From Jacaranda mimosifolia (lineage: Eukaryota > Streptophyta > Magnoliopsida > Lamiales > Bignoniaceae), in assembly GCA_018894105.1 (NCBI GenBank), contig CM032128.1, positions 11,203,001-11,267,000 on the forward strand: a stretch of DNA of 64,000 bases, given 5' to 3'. A program made the position numbers and the translations under genes. Positions 13,446 through 25,616 of the stretch are shown in pieces (the stretch's first letter is position 1; every line of letters starts with the position of its first letter). A model generated the notes under the pieces. It was not told the origin of the DNA. It saw nothing but the letters and a program-made list of their open reading frames with translations, and made no database searches.

Positions 13446-13928
13446 TAATGGCCGAGTTTTCTAGCTCAACTTTGTGCACCAAAAAATTTAAATCACTTTC
13501 TAAACATTAAATCACACAATATAGATGAAATTTCAGATCTAAACACCTTTTGAAACTGAAATTTCAAGTGCTTAAACATACTTTAAAAATCAAGTTTAAG
13601 TGAGAATCACATTCTCCAATTATATCCAATCCAATTGGATTCCAAAATGACCAAAACAACTTAAGGTCAAATTTAACATGCTATATCAACATATAACATC
13701 ATCCAATGCTGAATCAAATTTTAACATTAACTAATCATGAATCAAATTACACTAACATATGAATTAACAATTAAAACTCATATTATCATAATACCTATTC
13801 ATCATCAAAGGAGTTACAAGCATCATCATTAAAACACTCCAATCCATCTTATATATCAAGTATTTGAAGATCTAGATGAATTCATCACATGATTCAATAA
13901 AAAAAATGCAAATTATAGCATGAGTTAA
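13446..13928 (-). other. Copia-A leader, LTR-proximal part
   Basis: This stretch is the reverse complement of Copia-B's early leader (about 5760-5990), including the stretch around the GTTGAGCTA motif. It is continuous with 3331 once Copia-B is removed. No gene is visible. Confidence 0.75.
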
Positions 13929-13941
13929 GGCTCAGATACCA
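13929..13941 (-). other. Copia-A primer-binding site
   Basis: On the minus strand this reads TGGTATCTGAGCC, two bases after the LTR end. It resembles the initiator-Met tRNA primer site TGGTATCAGAGC used by most plant LTR retrotransposons, with one change. It fixes the orientation of Copia-A and the inner LTR boundary at 13944. Confidence 0.8.
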
Positions 13942-14520
13942 TTTGTAAAACGGTGTAACTCAAGGATCCAATTTAAAACATTTAAAAATTGAAAACAAAC
14001 TTGAATTATACCTCCCCAAGGATCTAAATTCATGCCTATAAAATGGATCAAGGTCAAACAACTACCTCTCAAGCAAAATCCAACTAGAAATAGAGGATGT
14101 GTTTCCTTTCCTAAAAGCAGACTGTTTCTAGCGCAACAAGGTGTGATCAACTTTTGATCAGGCATATCACCTATGATATGAGCCAAATCTAGATCAAAAT
14201 TTTTTCAACTTCTTGGACAATATCCAGTAAAAAAATCAGCTCCAAATAATTCTGGAAAGGCAGCAAACAGAGTCCAGAAAGACATTCCTGGAACAGATGA
14301 TCATCAAAAACAAGCAATCCAATTATCTTACCTCTAATGTGAAAGTCCACACACCAATGGACAATCCTTGTCTTCCTAGTTCAGTTAGAAAAACTAAGAA
14401 GAAAGCGAGAGGTTGATGAAGGTCGGAAATTGAGGGAGGGAGGTGAAGAAGGTGTGAAGCCTCAACTCATGATAGAATCACAAAATTGGAGGGAAATTTA
14501 GATCTAACAATTAGATCTTA

Positions 14521-16202
14521 TGGTGAATTACATCCACACCCCCCATAGGTTTGGCATAATTATGAAAAAACCCTCGTTGTTTTGAAAATTACATACACCC
14601 CCCAAACTTTGAAACTAAAATGTAATGCTGATGGAAAGTGAGAAATGTCAAAAATGCCCTTGTGTTAAAATTTCCAAAAAAATAAAAATAAATAGAAATA
14701 TGCAAAGACATAAATACCCTTGGATCTATTTGTAATTTTTTTTTTATTTCTAAGGATTTATTTGATAAATATTTACACCTTAAATTTATTAAAAATTTTA
14801 ATTTATCTCCTTAGAAAATATGATTTTAATAATTTTAAATTACAAAATAACTTAAAATAAAAACTTATCATATATAATATAACTTTAATAATTAATAATT
14901 TTAAATATAACTTACAATAAATTTATCTTGTACAATATAACTTCAATAATTTTAAACTTGAATTATTTAAGCAATTTTACTAAATTTAATTCAAATATAT
15001 TTATTTATTAATCAAGTAAAATAAGTAACATAAAAATAAAAATCAATCTATCATCTTAGGTAATAATTTTAAATTACATAATCACTAATTAAGATAATAA
15101 AAATATCTAATATAATTAATTAAATTTTGTTAATTTTTTATCAATAATAAAAGAAAATTAAAAAAATGAAAAGCTATCATTTTATAATCTTAAATTCTAA
15201 ATTTAATAATGTTGATTATAAATACATTTAAATTAATTTAATTAAATTTATTTATCAATAGAGAACTAAATATGTTAAAATATATTAATTATATTTATTC
15301 ATTAACTAAGAAAAATAAATAAAAATTTAAAAAAAAAAGAAGAGAAAGAAAAAAAAAAAGAAAGAAAAGAAAGCGACAGCTTTTCCTTCCTACCCCTACC
15401 ACGCTAGTCCATCACCCCTCCCTCCAACCTTCTGCAAGCCATGGCTGCCTTTTGCCCATCAATCCCCTCCCCACATCTTTCCTTCATCCCCTAAAGTTTC
15501 TACTGGAATGGCGGGTTGGCCTACCTTCCGCCATATTTGAGTTTGCTCCCTCCCTCCCCCAACCTTCTACATGTTATGGCCGTGGCTAAACGGCCAGGCC
15601 AGATCTGGCCAATACAAATCTAATCATGGTCAGGCAGTGCGATATGGTATGGTAAGGGTGGGGATGGATACGTATATATACATGTGTGTTTTACATATAA
15701 TATTTAATACATATATATATATAATTTATATGCATGTAATATATATGCATTTATTTTTATATATATGTATGTGTGTTTAAATATATAGATACGTATATAT
15801 GTGTATTTATGTATAATTATATATAGAGATGTGTGTATATTTATGTATATATATGTATATGTACATGTACATACATATATGCATATGCATATGTATAGAT
15901 ACATGTATATTTATAAATATTTTTAAAATATTAGATAATAAAATATTACAAATTCAACCTTAAAATTCTAAATGTCTTACAATACAATCCCTAAGGGTAT
16001 TTTTGTCCATAAAAATGTCATAAATGGTCAAAATTGAAGCCAATCAACATAAGGGCAATTTGGAAATTTCACCTCTTTTTTTTAATAGTGGGTTGTATTG
16101 TTATATGGCGGTAAACGTTAGGAGGGTATGTGTAATTTTCATAAAAATGAGGGTGTTTTCGTAACTATGTCAAACCTCATAAGGTTTGGATGTAATTCAC
16201 CC
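14521..16202. mobile_element. Non-autonomous Mutator-like element (MULE), 1682 bp
   Basis: The ends are inverted repeats of about 60 bp. The left begins GGTGAATTACATCCACACC and the right, reverse complemented, begins GGTGAATTACATCCAAACC. Both continue through a CCTCRTTTT-like block. Perfect 9-bp target duplications TAGATCTTA flank it (14512-14520 and 16203-16211), which is diagnostic for Mutator. It carries no transposase. The interior is AT-rich, with a purine tract (15330-15372), a GC-rich island (about 15373-15670) and a TA/TG-rich tract (15665-15915). It splits the Copia-A LTR and is therefore younger than it. Confidence 0.93.
15373..15670. other. GC-rich island inside the small MULE
   Basis: This is a block of markedly higher GC than the rest of the element, containing GCCATGGCTGCC and GGCCAGATCTGGCC. 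It could be host DNA picked up by the element (Pack-MULE style), but I see no conserved protein. A compositionally similar island with CCAGATCTGG occurs at 52455-52645 inside the CACTA element. Confidence 0.4.
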
Positions 16203-17814
16203 TAGATCTTATTGCTTGCATAAACCATGTGTTGGCCGCCCCCTCTATATCTATATATAGAGGACCTTGGCATCACACCTTTCTCAAGGAGGGGGCGCCA
16301 CATGTCATGCATGAATTTCTTGTGAATTTGAATTTCATTGGGAGTCTTCATTTCAGTTTATGAAATGTCATTTAAATAAATTCTAATTCCACACCAAATG
16401 AACTCTTCATTTGAATTTTCCCTTCAAAACTACTTACTCACTTTAATTTAATTATACTTTGACTTGACTTTTAAGTCAACTAACTTAACTCTTTAAGCTA
16501 GTAATTGTTAACTTAACTTGACCAATTGATAGTCATGTGGCACCAAATTAAATTAATCCTTAATTTAATTGGTCTTAATTTAACTCCTTAAATTAATTAG
16601 ATCAATTTAACAATTAAATTGATCGAGCCATAATGACTAAAAATTGCATCAACCGAAACCTTCAGTTTTCGGTCACTAGGAATCTTTCTAACACTTAGAA
16701 AATTTCCTTTATCAAGTAGAATTTCCAATTGGCTTTTGTGTGTAACCCATTAGGTTCTATCGTTTATTGAACATGGGCTCACAACTGTTGTGACTTTAGA
16801 ATATCAAATATTCTCATTAGTTTAAACTCCTTTAAACTAATCGACTCAATTCAATTAATCTCTATTAATTGAAGTGTACCCAATCTCCATGGTCGATGTC
16901 CAACCTCAAGCCCATGGAGCCCAACAATTGGCCAAATGAATGCTTTTGGTGAACCATTCTAGCTCTAAGCGTACCCGCAAATATGGTCATTTCGTCTCCT
17001 ATCTCCATGAAAGAGGTCTTGGGCAAGATATTTGTCGGCTCGATAATAACCTCGATACTATGCATCTACTCTCAATGTTCAGTTCTGATTTATGACCTTA
17101 TCTTGGGAAAACTTTTTTTTTTCAAATTGTCATACTGCCTTGGCCAAGAACTCCTTGGAATCGATCATCATAGAACACATAGGAGATGTACTAGACCTTC
17201 ACAACGACGAGGAGTCGGATTTCATCTTGGATCTCATAAACCTCCATATCTAAGTAGCTCATAACTAATCACAACCCGAACGGCCTGCTAGGTGACCAAG
17301 GATGAGTCAAAGTATGAGGACCTAAACACAAGGTTACAATGGATCCTCAGGTCAAAGGACTAATTATGTGCAATAGTGTAAGCTAGAGTACTTGCCACTA
17401 CGGCTACCTAGTAGATTCTCCGGGCAGGTCTCCAGTGCCTTGTTCTCTAACAAGCACCCACTAAAATGCACTCATATCTCATATGGTTTGCTCATGGAAT
17501 GGAGAAACATCTAACCCTTGGATTAATGCATTATTAGTATAAGTTTATCCGAATCTTAGATACCATGTCTCATAAGATTCTATGACTTGGGATTTTTAAG
17601 ATCACGATCGTGTAAAACTTATTCTGACACCACCTAGTGCGTGACCAAGCCGTGTAAGTCTTATGTGATTTAAGGGCTTCAACCAAATGCTAGTGAAGAA
17701 ACATAAGCATAAGATGAAGATGACTATTATAAACAATATCATTCAATCAAAATTGTATCAAAAGTGAAATAGTTTACATGTCAATCTTATTGGCTATAGG
17801 GTACTATTCCTACA

Positions 17815-18083
17815 GGTTGGCACTGAATTATATGGAGTCAGCACAATCAGACATCATAACTACCTACTGTGTGCTTTATAATTTTGTGCACACACATTGT
17901 GCAAATAATGAATTATTTGAGGAACATGCAGATCCAGACATCTTAGTGGAGGAAGAAGAGGCTTCATCATTTCAACAACAACCTAAGATCGTTGACATAT
18001 CCGAGAATGTTATATGGGAACCAAATTTGCATCGAGATGCAATCGTCCAACAAATGTTGAATGACTACCATGGAACCTTCTAA
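17815..18083 (+). pseudogene. PIF/Harbinger transposase, C-terminal fragment
   Basis: An open frame enters from the Copia-A LTR, but its genuine part starts at 17815. It has the block SDIITTYCVLYNFVHTHC, matching the (A)CCVLHNFIR-type motif near the C-terminus of plant PIF/Harbinger DDE transposases (DDE_Tnp_4 family). A glutamate-rich linker follows, and the ending NLHRDAIVQQMLNDYHGTF resembles the usual 'RD.IA..MW..Y' tail. It stops at 18083. The catalytic DDE residues lie upstream and are missing here, because Copia-A inserted within the gene. The rest should be found left of Copia-A, outside the window. Confidence 0.75.
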
Positions 18084-19825
18084 TCAAACTTTAGGTTGTA
18101 GCATGTATTAACCATAAGAAATTTATGATGTTTATGTGGTTACCGAATTGCACATACTTTTTGAATAGTTTCTAAAGCGCCACAAACATTAACTATATAA
18201 TTGTTGTTTAGGATGAAACTTGGCCTTATAGTGATTTATGTCACAACTTAATTGATTATTTTCTTAATTGCGATTACCTTAACTCGTACTACATTCTCGT
18301 ACTATTATGTCAAGAATTAACTTTAAGTTTATATGTTAAATAAGAATGTGGTATCGATGCATCCAGCATGTGTATGTGGTGCTATTGTGATATTGTTCAT
18401 TGCAAAGATGGATAGAAACTATGGTATGTGGTTTTACACATGTCTACTATGAGGGAATTATCATGGAAATTTTATTTAGGTAGATGATTGGGAATGTTAG
18501 TGTTCCCAAATGCTTTGTGGACATTCAACTAAACCTCAGACCTAAACCCAATCAGCAACAGTAGCTCAGTCCTCCTGCATTAGAAGATTTGTGCCTAGCA
18601 GGATTACATCTATTTCCTCATTACATGAGTGCACATCTCCTAGTACTTATCCATCTTCTACCCCACATGTGAACAACTCTGTTAGATAGTTCGTATGTAC
18701 ATATTGTAGTTGTTCTTACACTTTGATGTTTAATGTTGTTGCCATAATCCTTTCGCTATCTAATTTATGATTTACCATTGAGTTCATTTGTATTTCTTTT
18801 GGTTTATTGAAAAAAAAAATCATCTACTCGGTACAAATTATACATTATGGTATAGGTGTTTTGTAAATGTATACATTTTAATATCTCTATCATCATATTG
18901 ACTTAATTAAATTGAATGTTTGTTGTAGTTGTCAAGTACTCTTCATCTTGCATTAATTTATTAAGCATATTATTAGTACATTCACTATTATATTAGCATA
19001 ATAAATATGTCAATCAACTTTATTGCAATGTGAAATGAAACTATAAGGCTGCTGGGCATAAATAAGTAGTCTATCCATCAAAACTTTCAGGAAGCCCATT
19101 GGACTGATGACAAGAAGGCAGGACTACTCCATTTGATGATTTTAGCTGTGCGCACTAAAGATATTTCACTTTATGTTGCTATGTTGGACTTTTGTGCTAA
19201 TATATGACAATATCTATCTCATCAATTTGGTAATGACATATCAATGGACAAGAACAAGAGGATGACTACACAGTTGTGATGCAGTACTTAGCATTTGTAG
19301 AGTTTACCACACTATTAGGAGTGTAGCACAACGGGATGTCAAATGTATGTTGTAACGTCAAATGTTGTACATGTCGATGCACAGTCATGTAAGTTATTTA
19401 TGTTTGAAAAAGGTTTATGCTTAATGTAGTCATGGATGAGTAATCGTTAAAATGCCTAAGTGGAATAGTATTATGTATCTTTCAATTTGTCACAGGAGAG
19501 TATTCAACAACATCATTTTCATGTCCATAGGAAGCCACTATTCATATAGCTAAGTTATATTTTTACCTACAGTTGGGTTGCAGATATTGATGATGATGCG
19601 GTCTCTGAGGATGCACCAGATACTCCTATCATAATTTTCGACTTAGATTTAGAATGCTCTATTAGGGAACATATACATCCTCCTATTACACGGCTACTGT
19701 ATGCATCCTCGCTATGAGCATGTATACCATTACTAGAATATGAAATGTTGACATTTTTAACTCGCGAGATATCGATGATGTAGCTTTTTCTTCATCACCA
19801 CTATTACCATCACTAATATCCGCAT
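18084..19825. other. Decayed sequence downstream of the PIF fragment
   Basis: No intact gene lies here. It is probably the 3' part of the PIF/Harbinger element. A weak plus-strand coding trace at about 19090-19190 reads WTDDKKAGLLHLMILAVRTK. This vaguely resembles the SANT/Myb-like accessory protein of PIF elements, but it is too short and broken to be certain. Another trace at about 19580-19710 (DIDDDAVSEDAPDTPIIIFDLDLE) is acidic and unassigned. No terminal inverted repeat was found. Confidence 0.4.
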
Positions 19826-20045
19826 ATTCTTCTTTTTCTTCTTCACCTTAGTTTTTCTTCTCTATCTCGATTTGCTCTTCCTCTTTCTCTTACCACTCTT
19901 TTTCCTCTTCTTTTCCCTCTTTCTCTTGCTCTATCTCTTCCTCTTTTTTCTCCTCCTCTTCGTCCTCGTTTTCTTTCTCATCTTTTTCCTCTTCCTTCTA
20001 CTAGCTCTTTCTCTTTTGCTTTCTCTTCATCTTTCTCCTCCTCAA
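19826..20045. repeat. Pyrimidine-rich low-complexity tract
   Basis: About 220 bp consist almost wholly of irregular CTT/CTC/TTTC units on the plus strand. The leucine/phenylalanine-only ORF inside it is a by-product of composition. On the minus strand it would read Glu/Lys-rich, so it could be the remains of an acidic low-complexity coding segment, but nothing supports that. Confidence 0.8.
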
Positions 20046-23000
20046 TCTAAATTCCAATAGCAAAACCTTCATTCTTAAGATAGAAAAACTCTTTCTTTCA
20101 GTAACTTTATCTCTTTCTCTTTTTAATTCAATAGTCCTTGCAAGCCGTACATGTAATACCCTACCCAAGAGGTGCCTGCTTCGGGCTGAGGTGCTACTCT
20201 AATCTAAATTTAATAATTCATAACCTAAGTTACACTTCCAAAACATTCAGTTTAAATAGTTTATAACGACCCAAAATCATTTTATGCTAATTTTCTATCA
20301 TATCTCGCCGTATAATAACCACATTAACATGAACTACAAAACTATAACCTTACAATTACATAATACTCACATCAAGTGATTGAAACCAAACTTGACGTCC
20401 CTGAGGCATTATGACAAGATTGATACATAGATATCATAGACAACCTACTTACAAAAATGATACTAACTAAAATGGCACTACTGAAAATAGGATTCACAAC
20501 ATTACTAGCGCCAAAGTCTTAACAACCCGAATAGGTGCATGCCGAACTGTAAGTTAACTTACATATTCAAAAGTATATAAATACATAAACATCTAGTACT
20601 AATTATAAAACTCTATATACACCATTCTTGTAGCAAGCTTAGGCCTCTAGCTCTCTGATAGATCCTGTCTAGTAAAGAATTAAGAAGAAGAAATAGGGGG
20701 TAAGTCTAAAAGACTCAGTGAGGGGAAAAGTATTTATTAACAAATACATAGGATTAAGGGAACTGACAAAAGAATTCTAGCATAATGGATAATTAAGCAA
20801 GCGAAGTAAAATGAAGAATTGAGAAAATTAGAAGTTGTAAATTGACACTTTAATAGAATAGGGCTCGAATAAATAGTGTATTGATGGAATAGAAATCCAA
20901 ATGAAACGAGACATGAAACAAGCAAGACCTGACACAACAAAACATATCATAATAGTAACCATTTTCCAATCATAGCAGACTGTTGGCAAATCCGACATTA
21001 TTGCTCCCAGAATAGGACATATCAAGTCAAACAGGAAACAAATATAGCATAACAAGTTTCCCTTATCACCTTTGTTACCGAAGCACTCAGCCCGATAGGT
21101 AATAACATTACATATGGCATGGCTAGCCACATGCCTGATCCCGCCACTCGCAGATAGCTACATCCAACTATCTACAAGTCAGGATTGTGAATGAGTATTA
21201 GTCGGGAGACCATCACTGTCGGTCCATTCTGTACGGTCATCTTTTAGGACCTAGTCCTTGGCCAACTTCTTGTGGCATCCCTCTGGGTCTAAACATCCCA
21301 TGGGTATCCCCAAGGGTGACAAGACATAATGCCAATAGATAAAAGTTTAAACTTGTAACCATGATCATGAACATATTTAGGTACTAGACAATAACAACAT
21401 TTCATACAGTATAATGGCCGACAAGGCCCGTTCAAAGAGTGCGAAAGATAATAGCTCAAAGACATAAGTATAATTAGGTACCTCTTTAATCAAAAAAAAA
21501 ATCCACATGAGGCTAATAACAAATATGGGGTCAGCCAGCAAGGCTATGGGTATGAGGGATAGAAAACTGTAAATATAACAGGAGTTCTGGGCACTAGAAT
21601 GAGTACAAACAACACCAATGAATAGACAATAGAGAAATTCAATAACGATGATCATTCATTTCCTAGAAGCAAAAAAGGTTAGACCCTTACCTTGAAAACT
21701 CCACAGAAGTGCTATTGACGTCCTATAGTCCTGAGACTCTGGCTCCTCGTCACCTCTTCCAATAAAATGTATATAAATATTAATACATTTACGTGGTACT
21801 CTTGTAATAGTAATTAAACTACTAATACACCTTAATGTCATAAGTTTTCCATTTCGAGGGATGTCTTCCTTAATCAATTCTTGATCTAGCCTATGTATGA
21901 CGACTCATGCTAATATATTTTGATTTTTCGATCATTAAGACTGCTTTACAAGAATTAACATATTTCGAGCTTGTATAAATAGTTGTAAATTTTATTTCGA
22001 AGGTAATACACATTCATCTTCCTAAAGCATGCGAGCATCGCTAACATAATATTAACAAGGAGTTTATTGGTTCCAAGCCATTATTTCACCTTGATATCAA
22101 TAATACTCAATTTAATATTCTAAGCTCGTGCTTAATAAATCTAGTCTCTTCGTGGAAATTTCTTAAACTTTCTCTTAACAATTAATCCTTACAACGTTAT
22201 ACAAAATTAAGATTTTAATTGTACCAATTAACTTAATTAACAATAATTATGTTCTAGTTACCAATCTGGGCCTACTAGCACTTATACACAACTCATATAT
22301 TCAAACATTATGGCTTGACATCTGAAATCTTATCCTGATCATTCCAATCCATAATTACAATTTGGTTCAATTAACTTAAACTAACATCAGTAATCAACTT
22401 AATATTTTAACCGAGCTAAATCAAAAGACATGTAACCGTTTAAATAGAATTTTACTTATAATATCAAACTTAATGTTCTAAGCCCATAATTTATAAATTT
22501 ATACCAACCTTACGAATTTTACATGTTTTCCTAATAATAATCAATCTTCATAACATCACACAATTTAGATTTCTCAATTACATCAATTAACTTAATTTAA
22601 CAATAATTAGCTTCTAGATAACGATTTGAGTTTATATATCACTTTATATTAAAATTACATACAATCATTTCGGTCCATAATCATAATTTTGGCCTAATTA
22701 ACCTATATTTACATCAGAAAATTTTCCTAACAATTTAATTAGATTAAATCAGGAATCATATTATCTGATTAATTGGTGTTTTACCAAATCGATCGAATTT
22801 GAAGTCAATTCACAATTGGAACTACCCCGCATGTGCTCGAATTGCCACCTTAAAGATTCTTCCTTGAAGTCGTTGGATCGCCGCTGCCATTAGAAATGTG
22901 CTCGACTACCATCGCCCAATACATTTCAGCAAGATAAACAATTTGCCCCAATCAATTTCACGAAACTCCTTCATTTGGCAGGTTAATTTTGCCAAAAATA

Positions 23001-23481
23001 GTACAACGCCACCCAACGCTGCTGCATAGTTTTTCTTCGATCAATCCTCCACCGGTGGTCCATTCTTGAAATTGAAAGCACGATCATGTTCCTCTCTTCA
23101 AACTCGTCGAAACCTATGGTTTAGAGTTTCAGCTACCAAAAGGTGAGACCCGCCACCTCTGATGTGCATTTCCATCGGCCACCAATTTCTGTCGTTTCAT
23201 GTGGTGGCTTGGTGTATATTTTGTATTAATGTGTTCTTTATGACGAGGAGAAAAGAATGGTTAGCTTGGCTGCTAGTTTTTTTTTTTGCGTCGAATAGGT
23301 GTTGGATAGAGAGAATGGTAACGTTAAGCATGGAAGATTTTCATAAAATGGAAGGGCCTCATGTGTATATCTTTTTAACTTTCTAGAAATCTCAGTTAGA
23401 CCCCTAGCAGTTTCCTTCAAATATCAATTTAGTCCCTCAACTTATTTAGTGCCTCACATTGACCTCGTTTCTTTTCAATTC

Positions 23482-25616
23482 TGAAACAGTACGATCCAAT
23501 AATCAAAGCATAAAAATGCCAAAATTACAAGACTACACATGAAGCAAATGATCAAAACATGCCTTAAATTAGGATTTGGTATGAGGAATACCTTGAATAG
23601 CTCAAAATCCAAGGAAACAAGAGGAAGATCTCACACCTTGAATATGTCTCCCAGTGGCGCAGCAGGTTTGCGGCAATTTTTACCCAACAAAATGAACTGG
23701 AATTGAGTAAAACTTGGATAGAAAGACCACCAACGCCTTGATGATTCTTCATGAAAACTTCACCTCAAAACAATTCTAGCAAGATCCCCAATGGATGCTC
23801 CAAAGTTTCTACCCAAATAAAGGAACTCCAAAAAGCTAGCAATCTAATTGTTTTGCCTCTAATGATAAGATCCACACACCAGTGCACAATCAAATTCTCT
23901 CCCTATATTAGCTGGAAGACAAATGAGAGAATAGCAAGGGTGAAGGCCAAAAATAGAGGTAGGGGATGAAGAAAATGTGAAGCTTCAACACATGAGGCAA
24001 CACATGCAAAATTAGAAGGAAAAGAGAGAATCTAACAATTAGATCTAACTTTGCTTGTAATCACATGTGAGTGGCCGCCCCCTTCTATATCTATATAGAG
24101 GGAGGATGGTGTGATGCTAAGGTGGCGCCAACTTGCAAGCAAGTTGCATATGAATTAAATGTGAATTTGAATTTCATTTGAATTTTCCCTCTAAAATAAA
24201 TTCTTCATTTTAATTAAATTAAATATTTTAATTTAATTAATTAACATTTGACTTAACTCTTAAATCAATTAGCTTAACTCTTTAAGCTAGCTTGGCTAAT
24301 TGATAGTCACGTGGCACCAATTAAATTAATTCTTAATTTAATTGGTCTAATTTAATTCCTTAAATTATTTTGATCAATTTAACAATTAAATTGATCAAGT
24401 CACCATGACCAAAAATGTTATCAATTAGCCTACCTCAAAAATTGGTCATGGTAGAAATTTTCTAACTCTTAGAAAATTCCTCTTCATGAAGTAGGATTTG
24501 CAATTGGCTTTTATGTGTGACCCATTAGATTCTACCGTTCATTGGACATGGGCACACAACTTTTGTGATTTATTGAATATCAAATATTCACAATAGTCTA
24601 AACTCCTTTAAACTACTAACTCAATTCAATTAATCTCTTTAATTGAAGAGTATCCAATCTCCATGGTCGATGTCCAACCACAAGCCCATGGAGCCTAATT
24701 AATTGGTCGAAATGAATGCTTTTGGAGAACCATTCTAGCTCTAAGCTTACCATGCAAAAATAGTCATTTTATATACTATCTCCCGAAAGAGGCTTAGGGC
24801 AAGATATTTGTCGGTAATCTAATAGCATCGATACTATGTCTCTATTCCAATGTCCGATTCTCCTTTATGACCTTATCTTTGAAAAACTCTTTTTCCAAAT
24901 TATCATACAACATTGCGCAAGGATTTCATGGAATCAATCATTATAGAATACATAAGAGATACACTCACCCTTCACAACGACGAGGAGTCGGATCCCATCT
25001 TGGATCTCACAAACCTCCATGTCTAGGTTGCTCATACCCAACCTTCAACCTGAAAGACCTGTCAAGTGGTCAAGGAAGAGTCAAAGCATGAGGACCTAAA
25101 CACAAGGTTACCATGGATCCTCAGGTCAAAGGACTAATTATATGCACTAGCGTAAGCTGGAAAACTTGCCACTACCGACTTGCCACTATGGCTATCTAGT
25201 GGATTCTTCGAGTGGGCTTTCAGTAAACTTGCTCTCTAATAAGCACCCACTAAGATGCAGGCATATCTCATGTGGATTGCTCGTGAAACGGAACAACATC
25301 CAACCCTTGGATAAATACATCATTAGTGCAAGTTTATCCAAATCTTACAAGCCCTGTCTCATAAGATTCTATGACCTAGGATATTTAAGATCACGACCGT
25401 GTAAGACATAATCCATGATCACCACCTAGTGCATGACCAAGTCTCGTAGTCTTCTGTGATCCAAGGGCTTCAACCAAATGCTAGTGAAGAAACATATGCA
25501 TAAGATGAAGATGGCCATTTATAAAGAATATCATTCAATCAAGATTGTATCACTAGTGAAATAGTTTACATGCCAATCATATTAGTTGCAAGGCACTATT
25601 CCAACAGTCTCCCACT
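23482..25616 (-). repeat. Copia-C 3' LTR (2135 bp)
   Basis: On the minus strand it starts TGTTGGAATAGTGCC at 25616 and ends GTTTCA at 23482. It is of the same family as the Copia-A and Copia-B LTRs and keeps the TATA-like block at 24085-24103. Its distal end (23482-24050) resembles Copia-A's more than Copia-B's. Confidence 0.9.

Larger units (their letters stand above)
1..17814 (-). mobile_element. Copia-A: Ty1/copia LTR retrotransposon, minus strand, 3' half beyond the left edge
   Basis: Read on the minus strand, the element starts at 17814 with TGTAGGAATAGTACCC. It continues with a 5' LTR (to 13944), a primer-binding site, a long leader, and gag and integrase down to the window edge. The leader is interrupted by Copia-B (3332-13445), because the sequence left of 3332 continues in register right of 13445 when compared with Copia-B's own leader. 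The 5' LTR is interrupted by a 1.68 kb MULE. The 3' part (reverse transcriptase, RNase H, 3' LTR) must lie left of the window. The element inserted into a PIF/Harbinger transposase gene, whose C-terminus begins at 17815. The assignment to copia rests on recognisable gag, pre-integrase and integrase peptides. Confidence 0.9.
13944..17814 (-). repeat. Copia-A 5' LTR, interrupted by a MULE
   Basis: On the minus strand it starts TGTAGGAATAGTACCC at 17814 and ends TTTTACA at 13944. Removing the MULE (14521-16202) and one target-duplication copy leaves about 2180 bp, which matches Copia-B's LTR length. The TATA-like block is retained at 16242-16262. Its U5 end differs from Copia-B's, so A and B belong to subfamilies with divergent LTR ends. 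Confidence 0.88.

Noticed and set aside
15571..15904. Tyr/Ile/His-rich ORFs on both strands in the small MULE
   Set aside because: They are translations of TATATG/TACATA-rich repeats.
19872..20060. Leucine/phenylalanine-rich 62-codon ORF resembling a membrane protein
   Set aside because: It is wholly inside the pyrimidine-rich tract; the composition alone produces it.
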